Shown: positions 35,073 to 46,669 of the stretch, in pieces
Position numbering within the stretch: position 1 is the stretch's first letter
How the letters are laid out: the number at the start of each line of letters is the position of its first letter
From: Heloderma charlesbogerti
Lineage: Eukaryota; Chordata; Lepidosauria; Squamata; Helodermatidae
Assembly: GCA_026122225.1 (NCBI GenBank)
Contig: JANEZZ010002067.1
Location: forward strand, 992,001-1,056,000
DNA length: 64,000 nt
Direction: 5' to 3'
Notes under the pieces: model-generated
What the model was told of the DNA's origin: nothing
What the model saw: the letters and a program-made list of their open reading frames with translations, nothing else
Databases searched by the model: none
Position numbers and translations under genes: made by a program

Positions 35073-35483
35073 GGGGGCAATCCCATGGCCACTAGACACT
35101 TGTCACCCTGAGGTCTGCTCCCGGAAAAACAACCTCCTCCCACATCCGCGCTGCCTCTGAGGCAGCGTGGAGAGGCCCCATCCTCCGCACTCAGGAGAGG
35201 AGCCCAGAGCGACTGAAAAGGGGCAGGGCTGGGGGGCGTTTCGGGGCAGGGAAAGCACAGCTGCGTGTACAACACATCCAGTGTGTCATACAGCAGCCTC
35301 CTCTCCCGGTCTCCCCCACCCCACCATGGCTAGAGAGCCGAAAATGGCTGTCTAGCAGAAAACAGCAAGGCAGGAGAGGCACGGGGGAACAATCCCCCCC
35401 CCCGGTGCCTCTCCTGCCTTGTTTTGGATAGGCAGTCGCCTCTGAATTCGGAGGCAGCTGCCTATCTTGATAGGATTGCTCCC
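35073..35483. mobile_element. PIF/Harbinger-like MITE inserted in copia, 411 bp
   Basis: TAA duplication (35070-35072 and 35484-35486) and inverted ends GGGGGCAATCC / GGATTGCTCCC. Contains an inverted pair CTGCCTCTGAGGCAG near the left and a GGCAGTCGCCTCTGAATTCGG hairpin near the right end. Homologous to 25498-25741. Confidence 0.75.
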
Positions 35484-35486
35484 TAA

Positions 35487-35816
35487 GTCTCATTTGGTAT
35501 AGTTTCCTCAGGAGGAACAGCTTACTATCCAAATTGGTTCTTTCATACACCCTTTGCAATGCATTCCATATGCCATTTGCTGTGGTCTCACTCCCTATGT
35601 GGATTAACTGATTATCTTCCACTAATGAATTTATTGCTGCCTTTTCCTGTCTGTCCTTTCGTCCCATTCTTGGGGGTTTTCTGCTGGCCTGTTTGTGGTG
35701 ATTACCTCCCATAGGTCATCTTTGGATAGGAGCATTTCAACTTTAAATTTTTTTAAGTGATAATCCACATTATTCAGCTTGCCCACTGAAAACTTAAATT
35801 CAGAGCTGCTGGCCAT
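35487..35816 (-). pseudogene. Ty1/copia gag fragment
   Basis: Minus-strand frame starting MASSSEFKFSVGKLNNVDYH, followed by LLSKDDLWEVIT and, after a frame change near 35660, NSLVEDNQLIHIGSETTA and RKLYQMRLRE. This is the UBN2-type copia gag. Frameshifted near 35650-35670. Confidence 0.8.
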
Positions 35817-36159
35817 GCTTTCTTCCCCCTTCCCCCCTCTTTTTCCTTCTTTGGGGATTTTTATTTACCTTACTTGCAATTGCCAGGCCTTCCTGGGAGT
35901 TTCCATCTGGCCTGCACTCCTTTCAGGCAGCTACAGATCTTCAGGATTATTCTGAGCTGTTGACTGGGTGAACTTGAAGACAGCAAGGCCCATAACCTGC
36001 TGCAGAGTAAGGTTTGTCTCACCACACTTGGGATAGAAGACAACTGCAAGCTTTAAACAGGACCTTCACTTAATATTAACAGGTATCTTCTTGTTACCAT
36101 TAAAAAAGGCAAAGTAGATAGGAAAAAGTGAAACCAAAACCAGCACCCCAACTATTAAC

Positions 36160-36915
36160 TATTTAGGTGATGGTGTAAAGGCCAGAATGGTCCCTTTATT
36201 TTATTTTTTTCAATTAAAAAAAGCGTGCCAAACACTATGGTATGTGTTAGAGACACCTGAGAACAATATTTTAGGACAGAAACCCTTGAAACATTATATT
36301 ATTATTGACCCCTTAATAGAGGTTTGTGGCTCATTACATCACTCCCAGTTATGTGTGGCAGGTGAATGTGGTTGATTTGGCTTATTTTGTTGTCCTTCTG
36401 GCCATTTTCCAGAATATGGACTACTGCCTGGAACAGGTATCCAAATGTGGTTTCTGTGGATGTTTTGTGACTTATTGTATCCATCCATCGTATGTAATTA
36501 TATGTGACTAGTACATTTGGTTAATTTGGTTCCCTTGGAAGTTGCCACTCCAGACTGTTTTTTTAAGAATGTGGGCTATTGCCCAGAATGGGTATCTGAA
36601 TGTGGTTTCTGTGGAGGTTTTGTGGTTCATTGTGTCCCTTCCATACAGTTATGTGTGACTGGTGAATTTGGTTCATTTGGAAGTGGCCGTTCCAGGCCAC
36701 TCCGTTCTGTTCCGAATGTGTTCTGGGCATTTGGGGGAGGTTAATAATAATACAGTTTTTCAAGGATTTCTGTCCTAAAATATTGTTCTCAGGTGTCTTT
36801 AATATATACCATAGTGTTTGGTGTGGGGTTTTAAAAAATAAAATAATGGGGCCATTCTGGTCTATTTCATTCTGTTCTGGCTTTTACACTGTCCCACCAT
36901 TTACTGGCTTTTCAA
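36160..36915. mobile_element. Long-TIR element with internal tandem repeats
   Basis: Inverted ends of about 130 bp. The left GGTGTAAAGGCCAGAATGG, CACTATGGTATGTGTTAGAG and CCTGAGAACAATATTTTAGG pair with right copies near 36885, 36810 and 36770. Between them are about three units of 146-154 bp, each with a GTTATGTGTG.C..GTGAATTTGGTT-type motif at about 36348, 36494 and 36648. No ORF of note and the superfamily is unassigned. Confidence 0.7.
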
Positions 36916-37019
36916 CCAGTTTTTTCCCCTTCCATACAGTGGGCTTTAACTAATGGCAGTTGCTTATTCTAACATGCCCTTTGTATAAGTGTGTATCCTC
37001 ATTAATTAGCATCAAATTT

Positions 37020-37610
37020 GTTATTGCCAGCAAGCAAACAAGCAAGCAAGTAAATCACGTAATGCAGCCTCAGTTTGTTGATTCCAAATAGATGGGGGTA
37101 GAGGAAGGAACTACCATTCCAATCTCATTTTCATTGAGCAATGCACATGACTTGCCAAAAGAAAAGAATTAGAGTCCTACTTGCCCAAAACATGCCTATG
37201 TCTGATTGGTGTTGGCTTAAAATCCTAGGGTCAGTTTACCTGTCTGGAAATTAGAAGCTTAATTACTTTCTTTGTATATTTTCTAACAGCGTACAGCAGA
37301 GAGCGGAGGGGGGGGTTACTTAAAAGTGTCACTGGGCTTGTACACAGGCTGATTTCCATGCCACAGACACAGTCCTGAAGGAGTTTATGCCAGACTTTCG
37401 CCATAGACTTTCACTCTCGTTAATGATGATACAGCTGCTTGTTTTTTGCGTCTAGAAGAGAAAAATAAGACAATAACAACATACAATATAAATAGGACCA
37501 GTGCAAGGTTTTTCTTGACTGCAGCATTCTGTGCTTTGGACATAATATTGAAATAAGGGCAATGGCTGAAGGGGAGGGAAACAGAGAGAGCCATGAACAC
37601 TTCCTATGCA
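37020..37610. other. Intergenic, no gene seen
   Basis: Short AAGCAAGCAAGC run near 37031. Otherwise nothing supported. Confidence 0.35.
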
Positions 37611-37616
37611 CTGAGA

Positions 37617-38122
37617 CCATAAGAAGAGCCCTGCTGGATCAGACCAAAGATCCATCTAGTCCAGCCATTTGTTCACACAGTGGCCAAACAGCTGCCTGTA
37701 GATAACCCACAAGTAGGTTATGACTGCAAGACCACCCTCCTGCTCATGTTCCCCAGCAATTGGCATACTGCCTGTGACATTGGAGGTAATACATAACCAT
37801 CATGATAGCAGTAGCCATCAGTAGCCTTTTTCTCCAAGATGATGACTGGGATAAATGGATGATTCTATATAGTACAGGTGCCGCAGCCACATAGATAACA
37901 GCATACACTGCCTCATAGGGCAACATTGTTTCTTAAGCCCATTCCAAGGGTCAAGACCTGAGCCTCTTCCATCACAAGAGGCCCCATGCCTCTGTACATG
38001 AGTAAACATGAGTGGGAAGGTGCAATTGCCCACATGCCCAGCTTGTTGGCCACTGTGTGAGTAGAATGCTGGATTAGATGGACCCTTGGTCTGCTCCAGC
38101 ATGGCTCTTCTGATATTCTTAA
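37617..38122. mobile_element. CR1-like repeat pair in opposite orientation
   Basis: The left part (37617-37780) reads AGAAGAGCCCTGCTGGATCA on plus. The right part (38040-38122) is the same sequence on minus (reversed AGAAGAGCCATGCTGGAGCA). Both include the CACACAGTGGCCAA motif. The two 5' boundaries face outward. Confidence 0.65.
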
Positions 38123-38394
38123 GAAGAACTAAAACTTCAAAATGCACATGAAGTCTTTCTGTCACACACACACATCCACACAAACCTGAATTTATGTTGG
38201 CTGGCCAGTTCTGGTTAAAAGCCTTCTGCTTCACAGCTTTTTCCAGCCCTGTTACCCAGATCTGCCACCTCTCCTACTTTGAGGCCATGCATCATGATGT
38301 AAGACATACATGCCAGGTGCTTGACAGGACTGGCAGCAAACCTGAGGAAGCCCTTACAAGCTGGGCCCCTTCCTACATGAATAGGCCCCTGGTG

Positions 38395-38472
38395 CCATTT
38401 AAAATTTCCCACAATGCCCTGGAGTGATGTTACATCAGGTGTTCCAGGGCACTGTGGGCAATTTTAAATGGT
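38395..38472. repeat. 78-bp palindrome
   Basis: CCATTTAAAATTTCCCACAA pairs with the distal GGGCAATTTTAAATGG, and CCCTGGAGTGATG with the TTCCAGGGCAC side. Probably a foldback MITE core; limits of a larger element were not found. Confidence 0.65.
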
Positions 38473-38640
38473 GTGTGGCTCTCAGATCCTGCTACCTGCT
38501 GTGGGGGTGCCAAGTCTGGCATCAGTGGGGCTCGTGGGCCACAGCAGCTGCCTGAGGATGCAGGATGCTGATGCCAGTCCAGTTGACAGCTCCTTTGTTT
38601 TGTGCATTCTCTGGCAGGGTTGTTGTCCATTCAGTAATAC

Positions 38641-39192
38641 TATCAGGGTTGGAACTGAGCCCATAGAGTCCCAAAACAGCTCTGATTCTGAGGAAGAGAT
38701 ACAATCCGTAGGAGAAGAACCTGCTCATTTTTCAGAGGCACAGGTGGAGGGAGAGCACCCCCCCGCTCACATTCCTGGGAGCAACAGTGACCCTAGCATG
38801 GAGAGGGAGGGACAACTTGAGCTTCTAGACGCGAGGCGCAGGCGCAGAGACAAGCAAGAAGTTGCGGGCACTGAGAGGAGGTGCTCAGCCTGGTTGGCAT
38901 GATGACAACAGCTGCGCCCTGATGCCCCATGGGAAAGGGGGGGACTCTCCCCTCCTACTCCTTAAGTTCAGAGAGTTGCTGCGCTTTTCTCCAAATGGAG
39001 ACCAACTGACTCCTAACGCTTAGAATCCCCTGGTAGGCTGTTCCTTTGAGTTTTCCACTTAGTCTCAGGCAGTTAGCATCTGTAAGCATCATTAGGTTGA
39101 ATGGAAATAAAGCCTGGGAAAAGAGCCCTTTTGTCTGTGTGTTGATTCTGGCTTCTTGAGGATTTCAGAAGGCAGCAGGAGCACTCCCAACA
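38641..39192 (+). mobile_element. Solo LTR (552 bp)
   Basis: Starts TATCAGGGTTGG (canonical TG probably mutated to TA) and ends CTCCCAACA, flanked by a perfect 5-bp duplication AATAC (38636-38640 and 39193-39197). AATAAA lies at 39106-39111, about 80 bp from the end, as expected for an LTR. The open frame through 38641-38902 is acidic (SSDSEEEIQSVGEE) and is probably fortuitous. Its first ~58 bp are homologous to the arms of the palindrome at 24674. Retroviral or gypsy-type origin cannot be separated without the internal region. Confidence 0.85.
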
Positions 39193-39199
39193 AATACCA

Positions 39200-40035
39200 A
39201 CCAATTTTTTGGACCTCTGTCTCTAATCAGTCAAAAATGTGTAATGATCAGTGATTGACCAGATTTCTGTGAAGAACTGCATGTGAATAGATAAACTTTT
39301 AAGAGGCATCCCTCAAACAACCTTGTAAAATTCATTGCACTGTTCTTCAAAAGAGAACGATATTCTGATCCACACACATTCGTTTGATAGCTGAAAATCA
39401 GGACCATTCACTTTGGAATACAGACCAAACACATTCTTCAAGCATCCTAAGTCATGGACCACAGTGTGTGGAATGATGGTACGTAGCCAAATAGATTGGG
39501 TTATGTAGCAATATCACAAAATCACTACAGAGTGAGGGCAAGAAGCATTGCCCTCACTCTTAATGGCTGAGTGCTTTTGTTCCTGTCCACAATGCACCCC
39601 TAAAAATATTGCCAAAAAGGGGGGAATCACATTTCATGGAGAACAAAAGCTTTTGCCAAAGCTCCCCCATTTCATCTCAGTTGCTATAGACACCCCCAAG
39701 TTACTCAACATTACTTGCATACACAAGGATGTATGCATATGTATGTATATGTGTACATGCCACATCACACACAATGTTCTACATCTGGGACAAATCTAAA
39801 TCTTGCTGTAACATCCCACCATATATGAAACTGGGTACAGACTGCATAAGCCAGCCTTGTAATTCCTTCTCTTTTTTGTCTTGTTTATCAGTGTTCAGTA
39901 AAAGAATTTTGCTGTCTTTTTTAGTTAAACCAGAACTCTTCTTCCCCCTCCTCATCAGAGGACAAGTCATTGTAGTATTTCAGTTTCTTGCTGAGTTATT
40001 GTCTTCATGTCACAAACGATTGTGGCTTTTCATGT
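39200..40035. other. Intergenic, no gene seen
   Basis: Contains a TATG/TGTA-rich run near 39733-39760; otherwise nothing supported. Confidence 0.35.
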
Positions 40036-40330
40036 GAAACCAACAATGGAAAAAACCATAAAGCTATTCTTTGGGCAAATATAATTGAGCATTGTATTTC
40101 AAAGTGATACAAAGGATAAGTCACAAATGAACAAAAGCCAAAGGCAAATTAAGCCAAGACATTCTGTATTGCAAGCAACATTTGCAGCTGTACATTTTGA
40201 CAGAAGCATTACCCTTAATTTTTAATGTCTTGACTCCATAATCATTTGGTTCTTTTTATTGTTAGCTGAAAATATATATTTGTTTGCATTGTAATAAACC
40301 ATCTATAGAAAAGGGATTGTGTTGCTTCAG
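40036..40330. promoter_or_regulatory. Candidate conserved noncoding stretch
   Basis: AT-rich repeat-poor block with AAATATAATTGAGC and CATTACCCTTAATT-type words, no ORF. Composition-based only. Confidence 0.28.
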
Positions 40331-40668
40331 TCTTCATCTACATTTGTCTATAGCTAGCATGTGTGAAGACTTATCCATGTCAATGTCAGGGTTCGATCCA
40401 GAGTTTGGTCCCACCAGCAGGAGCATTCCCTGAGTAGAGGCCCATTCAGTCTCAGGATGCTCCAGCCAGTGGGAAGGGGGGAGGTGATTTTTCCCAAATC
40501 CCCCTCTCCCACTACAGCTCCTTCCTACTGGCCAGAGCATCACGAATGGAATGCCACTCACTGTTCTGCTAGCAGAAATGCTCCACTAGATCAAAGCATT
40601 CTGTGTAAGGAAGGAGCCTTTCTATTTGCAGAAGGCAAGGTCTGAATCCAAGCCATAAAACATGGGGG

Positions 40669-40793
40669 TTGAATCCAATCTGAGCTAGTTGCACTTTGGT
40701 CCCACTGAAATCAATGTGAGATGTTAGTGATGTTTTAAGTCCCATTCATTTCAATGGGAACTAAGTGCACCTAAATTAGTCTGGATCCAACCC
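40669..40793. mobile_element. Short MITE with GGTTGAATCCA ends
   Basis: GGTTGAATCCAATCTG and GTCTGGATCCAACCC form inverted ends. The interior CCCACTGAAATCAATG pairs with CATTTCAATGGGAAC. Related to 26411-26532. Confidence 0.65.
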
Positions 40794-40794
40794 T

Positions 40795-41500
40795 TTCAAT
40801 GCCTGCATGGACTTCTCCAGTGAACTACTGCTGTTGTGGCACAAACTACTGTTCCCACAGTACTGCTAAAGCTACACTCTGTAGAATGGACTGCATACCT
40901 TATGGTGGGATGCTGAAATGTTTAAAGGCTTGTTTCTTTTATATAATGTGCAGTGTGGCAAGAACGCAGGCTATGAGTGAAGATGAAGGTAAATTTCTCC
41001 CAGACAGAGAAATTTTGTTAGAACAAGTAGAACTTTCTTCAAAAAGAGGGGAAATGTACAGGACATTACAAGCAAGATGGTAGTCTAATTCTGTCAGTTT
41101 CAAGATAGATTTACTTCCTGTTCCTGTAACTATATAGTCACCCTATTCAATTTTTTTCAGCATGCTTACCCAGAATGCATGGAGGGAACAGAACCGGGCC
41201 CTGTTGGCCTCACGCTTGACTGCCACACCTTGGTGGTCCTGCTCCTCCAGTGTCTATGCATTGAGCAAGCATGTTTCGAAGACAGCATGTTCCCCTGATG
41301 TTTTAGGTGTTTTGCCAGCATCTTGACCCCCAAAGTCTCAATTTTGCCTGAAAAGGTGGTCTAGTACAGGATTAGTCATGAAGGGGAAATTGGGTTGCAA
41401 GAGTACAAACTCTCTATTGATATAGACAAGGGAGAGGTCCCAGCCTATATTCAGGTAGCATGGGGCCTCCTAAACTTATAAATACCCATTTTCAGACATC
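40795..41500. other. Intergenic, no gene seen
   Basis: A 94-codon frame at 40799-41083 has no recognisable domain and is not called. Confidence 0.35.
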
Positions 41501-41508
41501 CCACACAA

Positions 41509-41627
41509 CGTGTGATTGGATTATATTGGATTTGTTTGTTTTTAATATTGTGTTTTTAATATTGCATTGGCATCCCTTATGGAGAAAGGGTGATTTACAC
41601 ATTTTTAAAATAAAATAAATAAATAGA
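41509..41627 (+). repeat. LINE (L2/CR1-type) 3' tail
   Basis: ATGGAGAAAGGGTGATTTAC followed by AAAATAAATAAATAG, the usual tail. Confidence 0.5.
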
Positions 41628-42002
41628 TGTGTGAACATGGGAGGTGGAACCATCAGGGGAGCAATAAAATTCAGGCAGGGGTGAGTGGGGCATGTCCTGT
41701 CCCCCTCAACTTTCCTCATCATGTGGAGGAATAACTGAAAAAGGCTATTGTGGCTCCAAAATGTATTTTGAGTGAAAGCTCTCCAGTTATAATTATGCTT
41801 CCCTGTTCCCTCTCTGTCTCACACACCCACACACCATGCCTTCTAACAAACTTCTATTGGAGAACTGACTAGTTGTTGACCCATAAAGAAGGTTGTATTA
41901 GTCATTTTTGTGCCTATTATATTGCTCTCTTTTTTCCTCTCTCTCTCTCTCTTTAAACTTTTCTTTAAAAAATCATTTTATGCTGCTTTCAGACCATTCA
42001 AT

Positions 42003-42310
42003 ATGGAATCCTATCTGAAACCCTGGAGAGCTGCTGCCAATCAGTGTTGGCAATACTGGACTAGATGGACCAATTGTCTGACTCATTATAAGGCAGTTCC
42101 TATGTTCCGATCCAAACCCTGTCATCTCTAGGTAAGACTGGGAAAGACTCCTGTCTGGCGCCAGTCAGTACAGAAGACAATACTGAGGCAGATAGAGCAG
42201 TGGTCTGACTCAGTATAAAGCAGCATCATACAGGAACATGGCAGGTCAGTGTTGGGAAGGCCCGCGGATCAGTGGTAGAGCACATGCTTTGCATGCAGAA
42301 GGTGCCCCTG
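42003..42310 (+). mobile_element. tRNA-Ala-derived SINE fragments, three in a row
   Basis: The 3' halves at about 42003-42110 (CTGGACTAGATGGACC, AAGGCAGTTCCTATGTTC) and 42120-42232 (GACTCAGTATAAAGCAGC) are followed by a 5' half at about 42243-42310 (ATCAGTGGTAGAGCACATGC, TTTGCATGCAGAAGG). It may reflect repeated insertion or rearrangement of one family. Confidence 0.7.
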
Positions 42311-42319
42311 AAAGACTCC

Positions 42320-45300
42320 TGTCTGGTGCTCTCCTCCCCACTGCAGCCCCCCATACATCTCTGGAGCAGATTTTGGGGGCGGTAAAACTGCAGGGGGAAG
42401 GGGAAATCCTTCCTACCAGTGGTTTCAGTTCCACCTGTGTAAGGACACTATTGGATCCAAGCCTTTCTCTCAGATTCATTTTTCTTTTTTATTTTGCATT
42501 TCTCTTCTCTAAGGCTGTTCTTGGCAACATACCAGTTTTCTCTCCTAATTATACTTCAAGTTCCAAGGAAATAAATATTTAAAAAGATTTCTGTTTCTGC
42601 CTTGTTTTGCTTTTCATTAATCATGAAAACACCATGCTCCTGATTCACTTCGACATGGATATCTACTATTTTTTTCCATGAAGCGAAATAACTTCTTATG
42701 CTTTCATTTGCATTGCTTTTCCCTTTCTTGGTTCTTCAGCACAATTCAATTTAGAGCTATTGACTTAATCATTACCACATATAATCCTTTGCATAATAAA
42801 AGAACTACTGAACACACACACACAGGGTGGCAGTGGGAGCTCTGAAAATTAGTTTCCCTCAGAAAGAAAAGTTTTCTCCCCACCCCCGAAGTTTATCTCC
42901 AATTTATTCTTTCAGCGTTGGTTTCTGTTTTTAATTCTTTGCTTCTATCAAATTTAACACAATGGAATAACCAAGGAAGTAGTGTCCATCCTTCAGTTAC
43001 AAAATTCCTTAAAACTTGTTGTTTAATACTTAAAATAATTATGCTTAGCACTTCAAGGAAGTTATTCCCGAATATTAGGCACACCTTTACCTAAAGGTTC
43101 ACAGTCTAACTTTACACAAGGTATGAAGAGGGAAGGGGCAAGGTTGCAGAACGGAGAATATGCGATCTATAATGGTCTCTTGCAACTGCAGAGGTACAGG
43201 TTTGAGGTTCCCCACTCCAGCGGAAGGTGGCAGGAGGAGCTGCAGGTAAAATCAGCGGCTGGCTGATGACAGGCAGATGGGGCAGCCCTTCAGTTGACCT
43301 GCAGTATCTTTTGACCCCTAGCAGGTTACGTGGTTCTCGATATTCCTTCCATGTCGGCAGCTTTCAATGTGCTCTGGTGATACCCGCAAACTGATCTCTT
43401 TGACTATTACACATTGCAAAATCCGTAAAGATAATCCCTGCCTAGTTTCAGATTGAGACCCATCTGTGATCTGAAACTGGTAAGTGGAGAGAATTATGCC
43501 CTCTCAACCTGAAACTGCAGATCAATCTGAGTTTCTGTTATTGTTTTCTGTGAAGGACAGAGAACCACTTTAGGACTAGGTTTAATTGTTTTGCCCCAAT
43601 TCAGTTCCCTAGTTTGTTTGATACCTAGATATTATTTAGAGGGAAATCATGGGACTGTAAATTAGATTGTAGATGCTGACATTTGAATTATTACAGTTGA
43701 TTCTATAGTAAATCCGCTGAGTAAGAGGGAGGGGCTTGCAGGATCTCTTCTTTGAGGTGAGTATTACCAGCCTCTAAAACTTATATCTAGATTGAGCATT
43801 CAGCATTTCTAGTTGCAGCTACTTTCATCAAACTGATTTCAGTGGGACAAGCAGCAGAATCCTATGCATATTTATTCAGAAATAATACTGATTTTGTTGA
43901 AGGCAGTGCATAGGATTTCAGCCTTCAGTGCAAATAACTTTTTCTGAATTGGGGCTTATAAAAAAGAGTTGTGTAGCAAACTTAGAATAATCCAGCCATA
44001 TTATATTCTGTTTTTATCATTTATTATTATTATTACATAGAGCCACCTCACACATAAAACTGCATGTTGACAAAGTTTACTGGACCACAATAACAGGACT
44101 ATTGGGAAATACAACACACTGTTTGTACCAGAACAACATTTCAGAGGTTTCCACAGGATTCTAGGGCAATGACAATTCACAAATATCATGCTGCAAGGAA
44201 AACCTATTATTTTGCTCGCATTGATCTTCAGACAAGATGTCTGCAAAGCAATGTGCTCAAGATAACTGTCTAGAAGGAGCTATAAACTTGCTCTTCACAG
44301 CAAAAACAACAAGACTGGTTGGTGGTTGGATGTTTTGTCTTCTGCCAAGAACTGAGATTCACACCTTTTCACAACCCCAATCCTTTGTCGCACTTTGCAC
44401 CATTTTAAGTTAAATCTGTCCTTGCTGCCAACTGCATGCTACTCATGCTACACAGAATGAGGTAAGAGAGATGACTGAAGGCAATTTTTTTCTCTTTGGG
44501 GACACTGTTATCACTAGGCAACTTCTGTACCAGAAAAATTCTGTACCATCCTAAGGATGCTATTACGCATGTGTAGCTGTCCTCAAAAATGTTTTTTTTA
44601 AACTCACATTCCCTTTACACATAACATGAGTATGGAGTAGTACTAACCCAACCCCAACCAGTCACCGCTGGTTCCACCCCATTTGCTGGCCCTATTCCCT
44701 CACATTAAGCACAGATATATGCAAAGGGGCAACTACAGATGAGCAATGGCTCACATGTAAGTGCTCCATGCAATTGGGCCTCCTGTATGACCCTTGCAGA
44801 TAGTTGTCCCTTTCCAGGTGTCCATGTCAACACATGGATATTGAGGGGGCGGGGCTAGCAGAGCAGTCCTGCTGCCCTTCTGCTCATGGATCTTAAAACA
44901 GCTGCCCAGGTTGCCCCCTCCAATGGGAAACAAGTGCTAGGGAGACAGGTTAAGAGGGGCATCTTAACTCTTTTCTGCTAGATTCCCACCTCCAAATTGC
45001 ACCCAAGCTGATTTAGCACATCCATATTTTCTCCCCACAGTGCCAAAAACAGTTGAGGGGTGGGAGGCAATTTGGAAGTGGAAACCTGACAGTGATGGGA
45101 GATTTATGATGGCCCTCCCTATGGTTCCTCCCCAATGGGAAAATGCAGCCTGGACAGCTTTTTTTAATTTACAGAAGAAACATGGGAGAGGAGCTACCTG
45201 TCTAACTTCTTTGTATTTTCAGTCCTCACGAAGGCTCCTCCTCCCTCAACAGTCACCAGCAGCAGCCATTTCAGCAGGGTGAGGTGAGGAAGATAAGCGG

Positions 45301-45380
45301 GGGAAGCAGGGCCATTCCACCAGCCCTGCTGAAATAACTAATTTTTTCCCTCTTCCCTCCCCATTCCTTTTTTCTTGCGA
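42320..45380. other. Intergenic, no gene seen
   Basis: Mostly unique AT-rich DNA. Includes a short (CA)n near 42812 and a diverged ~70-bp foldback repeat at about 43855-43922 (AGAATCCTATGCAT against GCATAGGATTTCAGCC). No coding or RNA feature found. Confidence 0.35.
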
Positions 45381-45389
45381 GTCATGTCT

Positions 45390-45492
45390 TTTTAGGTTGT
45401 AAACCTGCGGGCAGGAACTGTCTTAAGAATATCTTTGTAAGCCACCTTGGGAGCATAAACAGCAAGATAAAAGTGCAATAAATAAATAAATG
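45390..45492 (+). repeat. LINE/SINE 3' tail
   Basis: TTAGGTTGTAAACC, then TTGTAAGCCACCTTGGGAGC and AGTGCAATAAATAAATAAAT, an L2-type 3' end. Confidence 0.6.
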
Positions 45493-46190
45493 CTGGTCTG
45501 GAAGCCTTTTTAGCTGAGTGGCATCAAAATATTTCCAATAAATAAATATTAAGAATGGTTACATTCTGGGATCCTTTGTGACTGACAGAATGTGGGCCCA
45601 TCTACCAGAGAGTAGGGAATAAAGACATTTATGACAAAGAAAGGGATTTAACAATGTTTACATTGGGGTGAAGGCCTTTCATAGTGTGACAAACGTCATG
45701 GAGAATTCCTACTTGTGAAATGATCTGGGTGATGATACAAGAGCCACTACTCAGCAGTGTGCTTAAGCCCATTGATACTAGCAGATTATTTATCATTTAT
45801 ACCAATTTATCATTTATATCAATTCATTCATTATTATTAAAACACTGCAGATGTTTCCCACCGATCCCCAACTTTATGGCATAAAATTACATTGGAGGTA
45901 TGATGTCCAAGCAAGCCATGGAAACTGAGTGGTAAAGCACAATAACGTGTGTCATCTGAGATGGTATCTACTGCTCATGCAGGTCACTGTGGCTGGCAGG
46001 TGATCTAGCCTTGCAGCAAAGCAATCAAACAACTGCTTCAACTGTTGCACATTGTGATATATATTGGACACACCTGGCATCTCAATGTCTACAGTGGATC
46101 ACAAGAAGTAGCCTTCATGATGATGCATTTCCACCAGATTAGCACTATGCTCTGTGGAGAGCAGCCCTGTTTGGGCATTCATACTCATGC

Positions 46191-46657
46191 TAGGGATGTC
46201 AGAGAATTCCACCATGGACTCCAGTGAGGCCGGATTCTTTAGAATCCAGCCCCCCGGAGACCTTGGCGGAATGGGGCAATCCCCCCTGCCACCCCACGGA
46301 ATCCCCCTGGGACAGAGCTTACCTGGCGGTGGATGCGGCGGCGGCGGCAGTGAATGCGGCAGCAGCAGCTCCAGCTCCGCCATTTGCGTGGCTGCCTTTC
46401 TTCGTGATAGGCTACATAAATACTTACATAACCTATCATGGCTTGGCAGCCACGCAAATGGCAGCTGGTGTAGCAGCCGCAGCGAGCAGCCTGGCAGCGG
46501 CCGGAATTCCGGCTGTGGCCGGCCCCCAGCCGGCAGCTCTGTGGAGTCACCGCGGAGCGGAGCCAGCCAGGGAGGATTCCAGGGGGAGGGATGGAGTGCC
46601 TCCCCCCCACCGCGGATGCTCCGGAACGGAGCCAGGTAAGGGATTCATACATCCCTA
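46191..46657 (+). mobile_element. Hairpin-array hAT-like element, copy 4 (467 bp, shortest complete copy)
   Basis: Perfect 8-bp duplication ACTCATGC (46183-46190 and 46658-46665), ends TAGGGATG/CATCCCTA. It keeps one nested palindrome: a GATAGGCTACATAAAT hairpin (about 46403-46443) enclosed by a GCCATTTGCGTGGCTGCC / GGCAGCCACGCAAATGGC pair (46379-46466). Outward donor-like sites: minus CAG|GTAAGC at 46322 and plus CAG|GTAAGGG at 46636. Lies about 840 bp downstream of the NMBR stop codon. Confidence 0.92.
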
Positions 46658-46669
46658 ACTCATGCATTC

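Noticed and set aside
38468..38902. Acidic SSDSEEE-containing frame as a host gene
   Set aside because: It lies mostly in the solo LTR; the repeat at 24.7 kb shows the same words by homology, not as an exon.
40799..41083. Frame with Cys-rich start
   Set aside because: No recognisable family and no neighbouring exons; likely chance.
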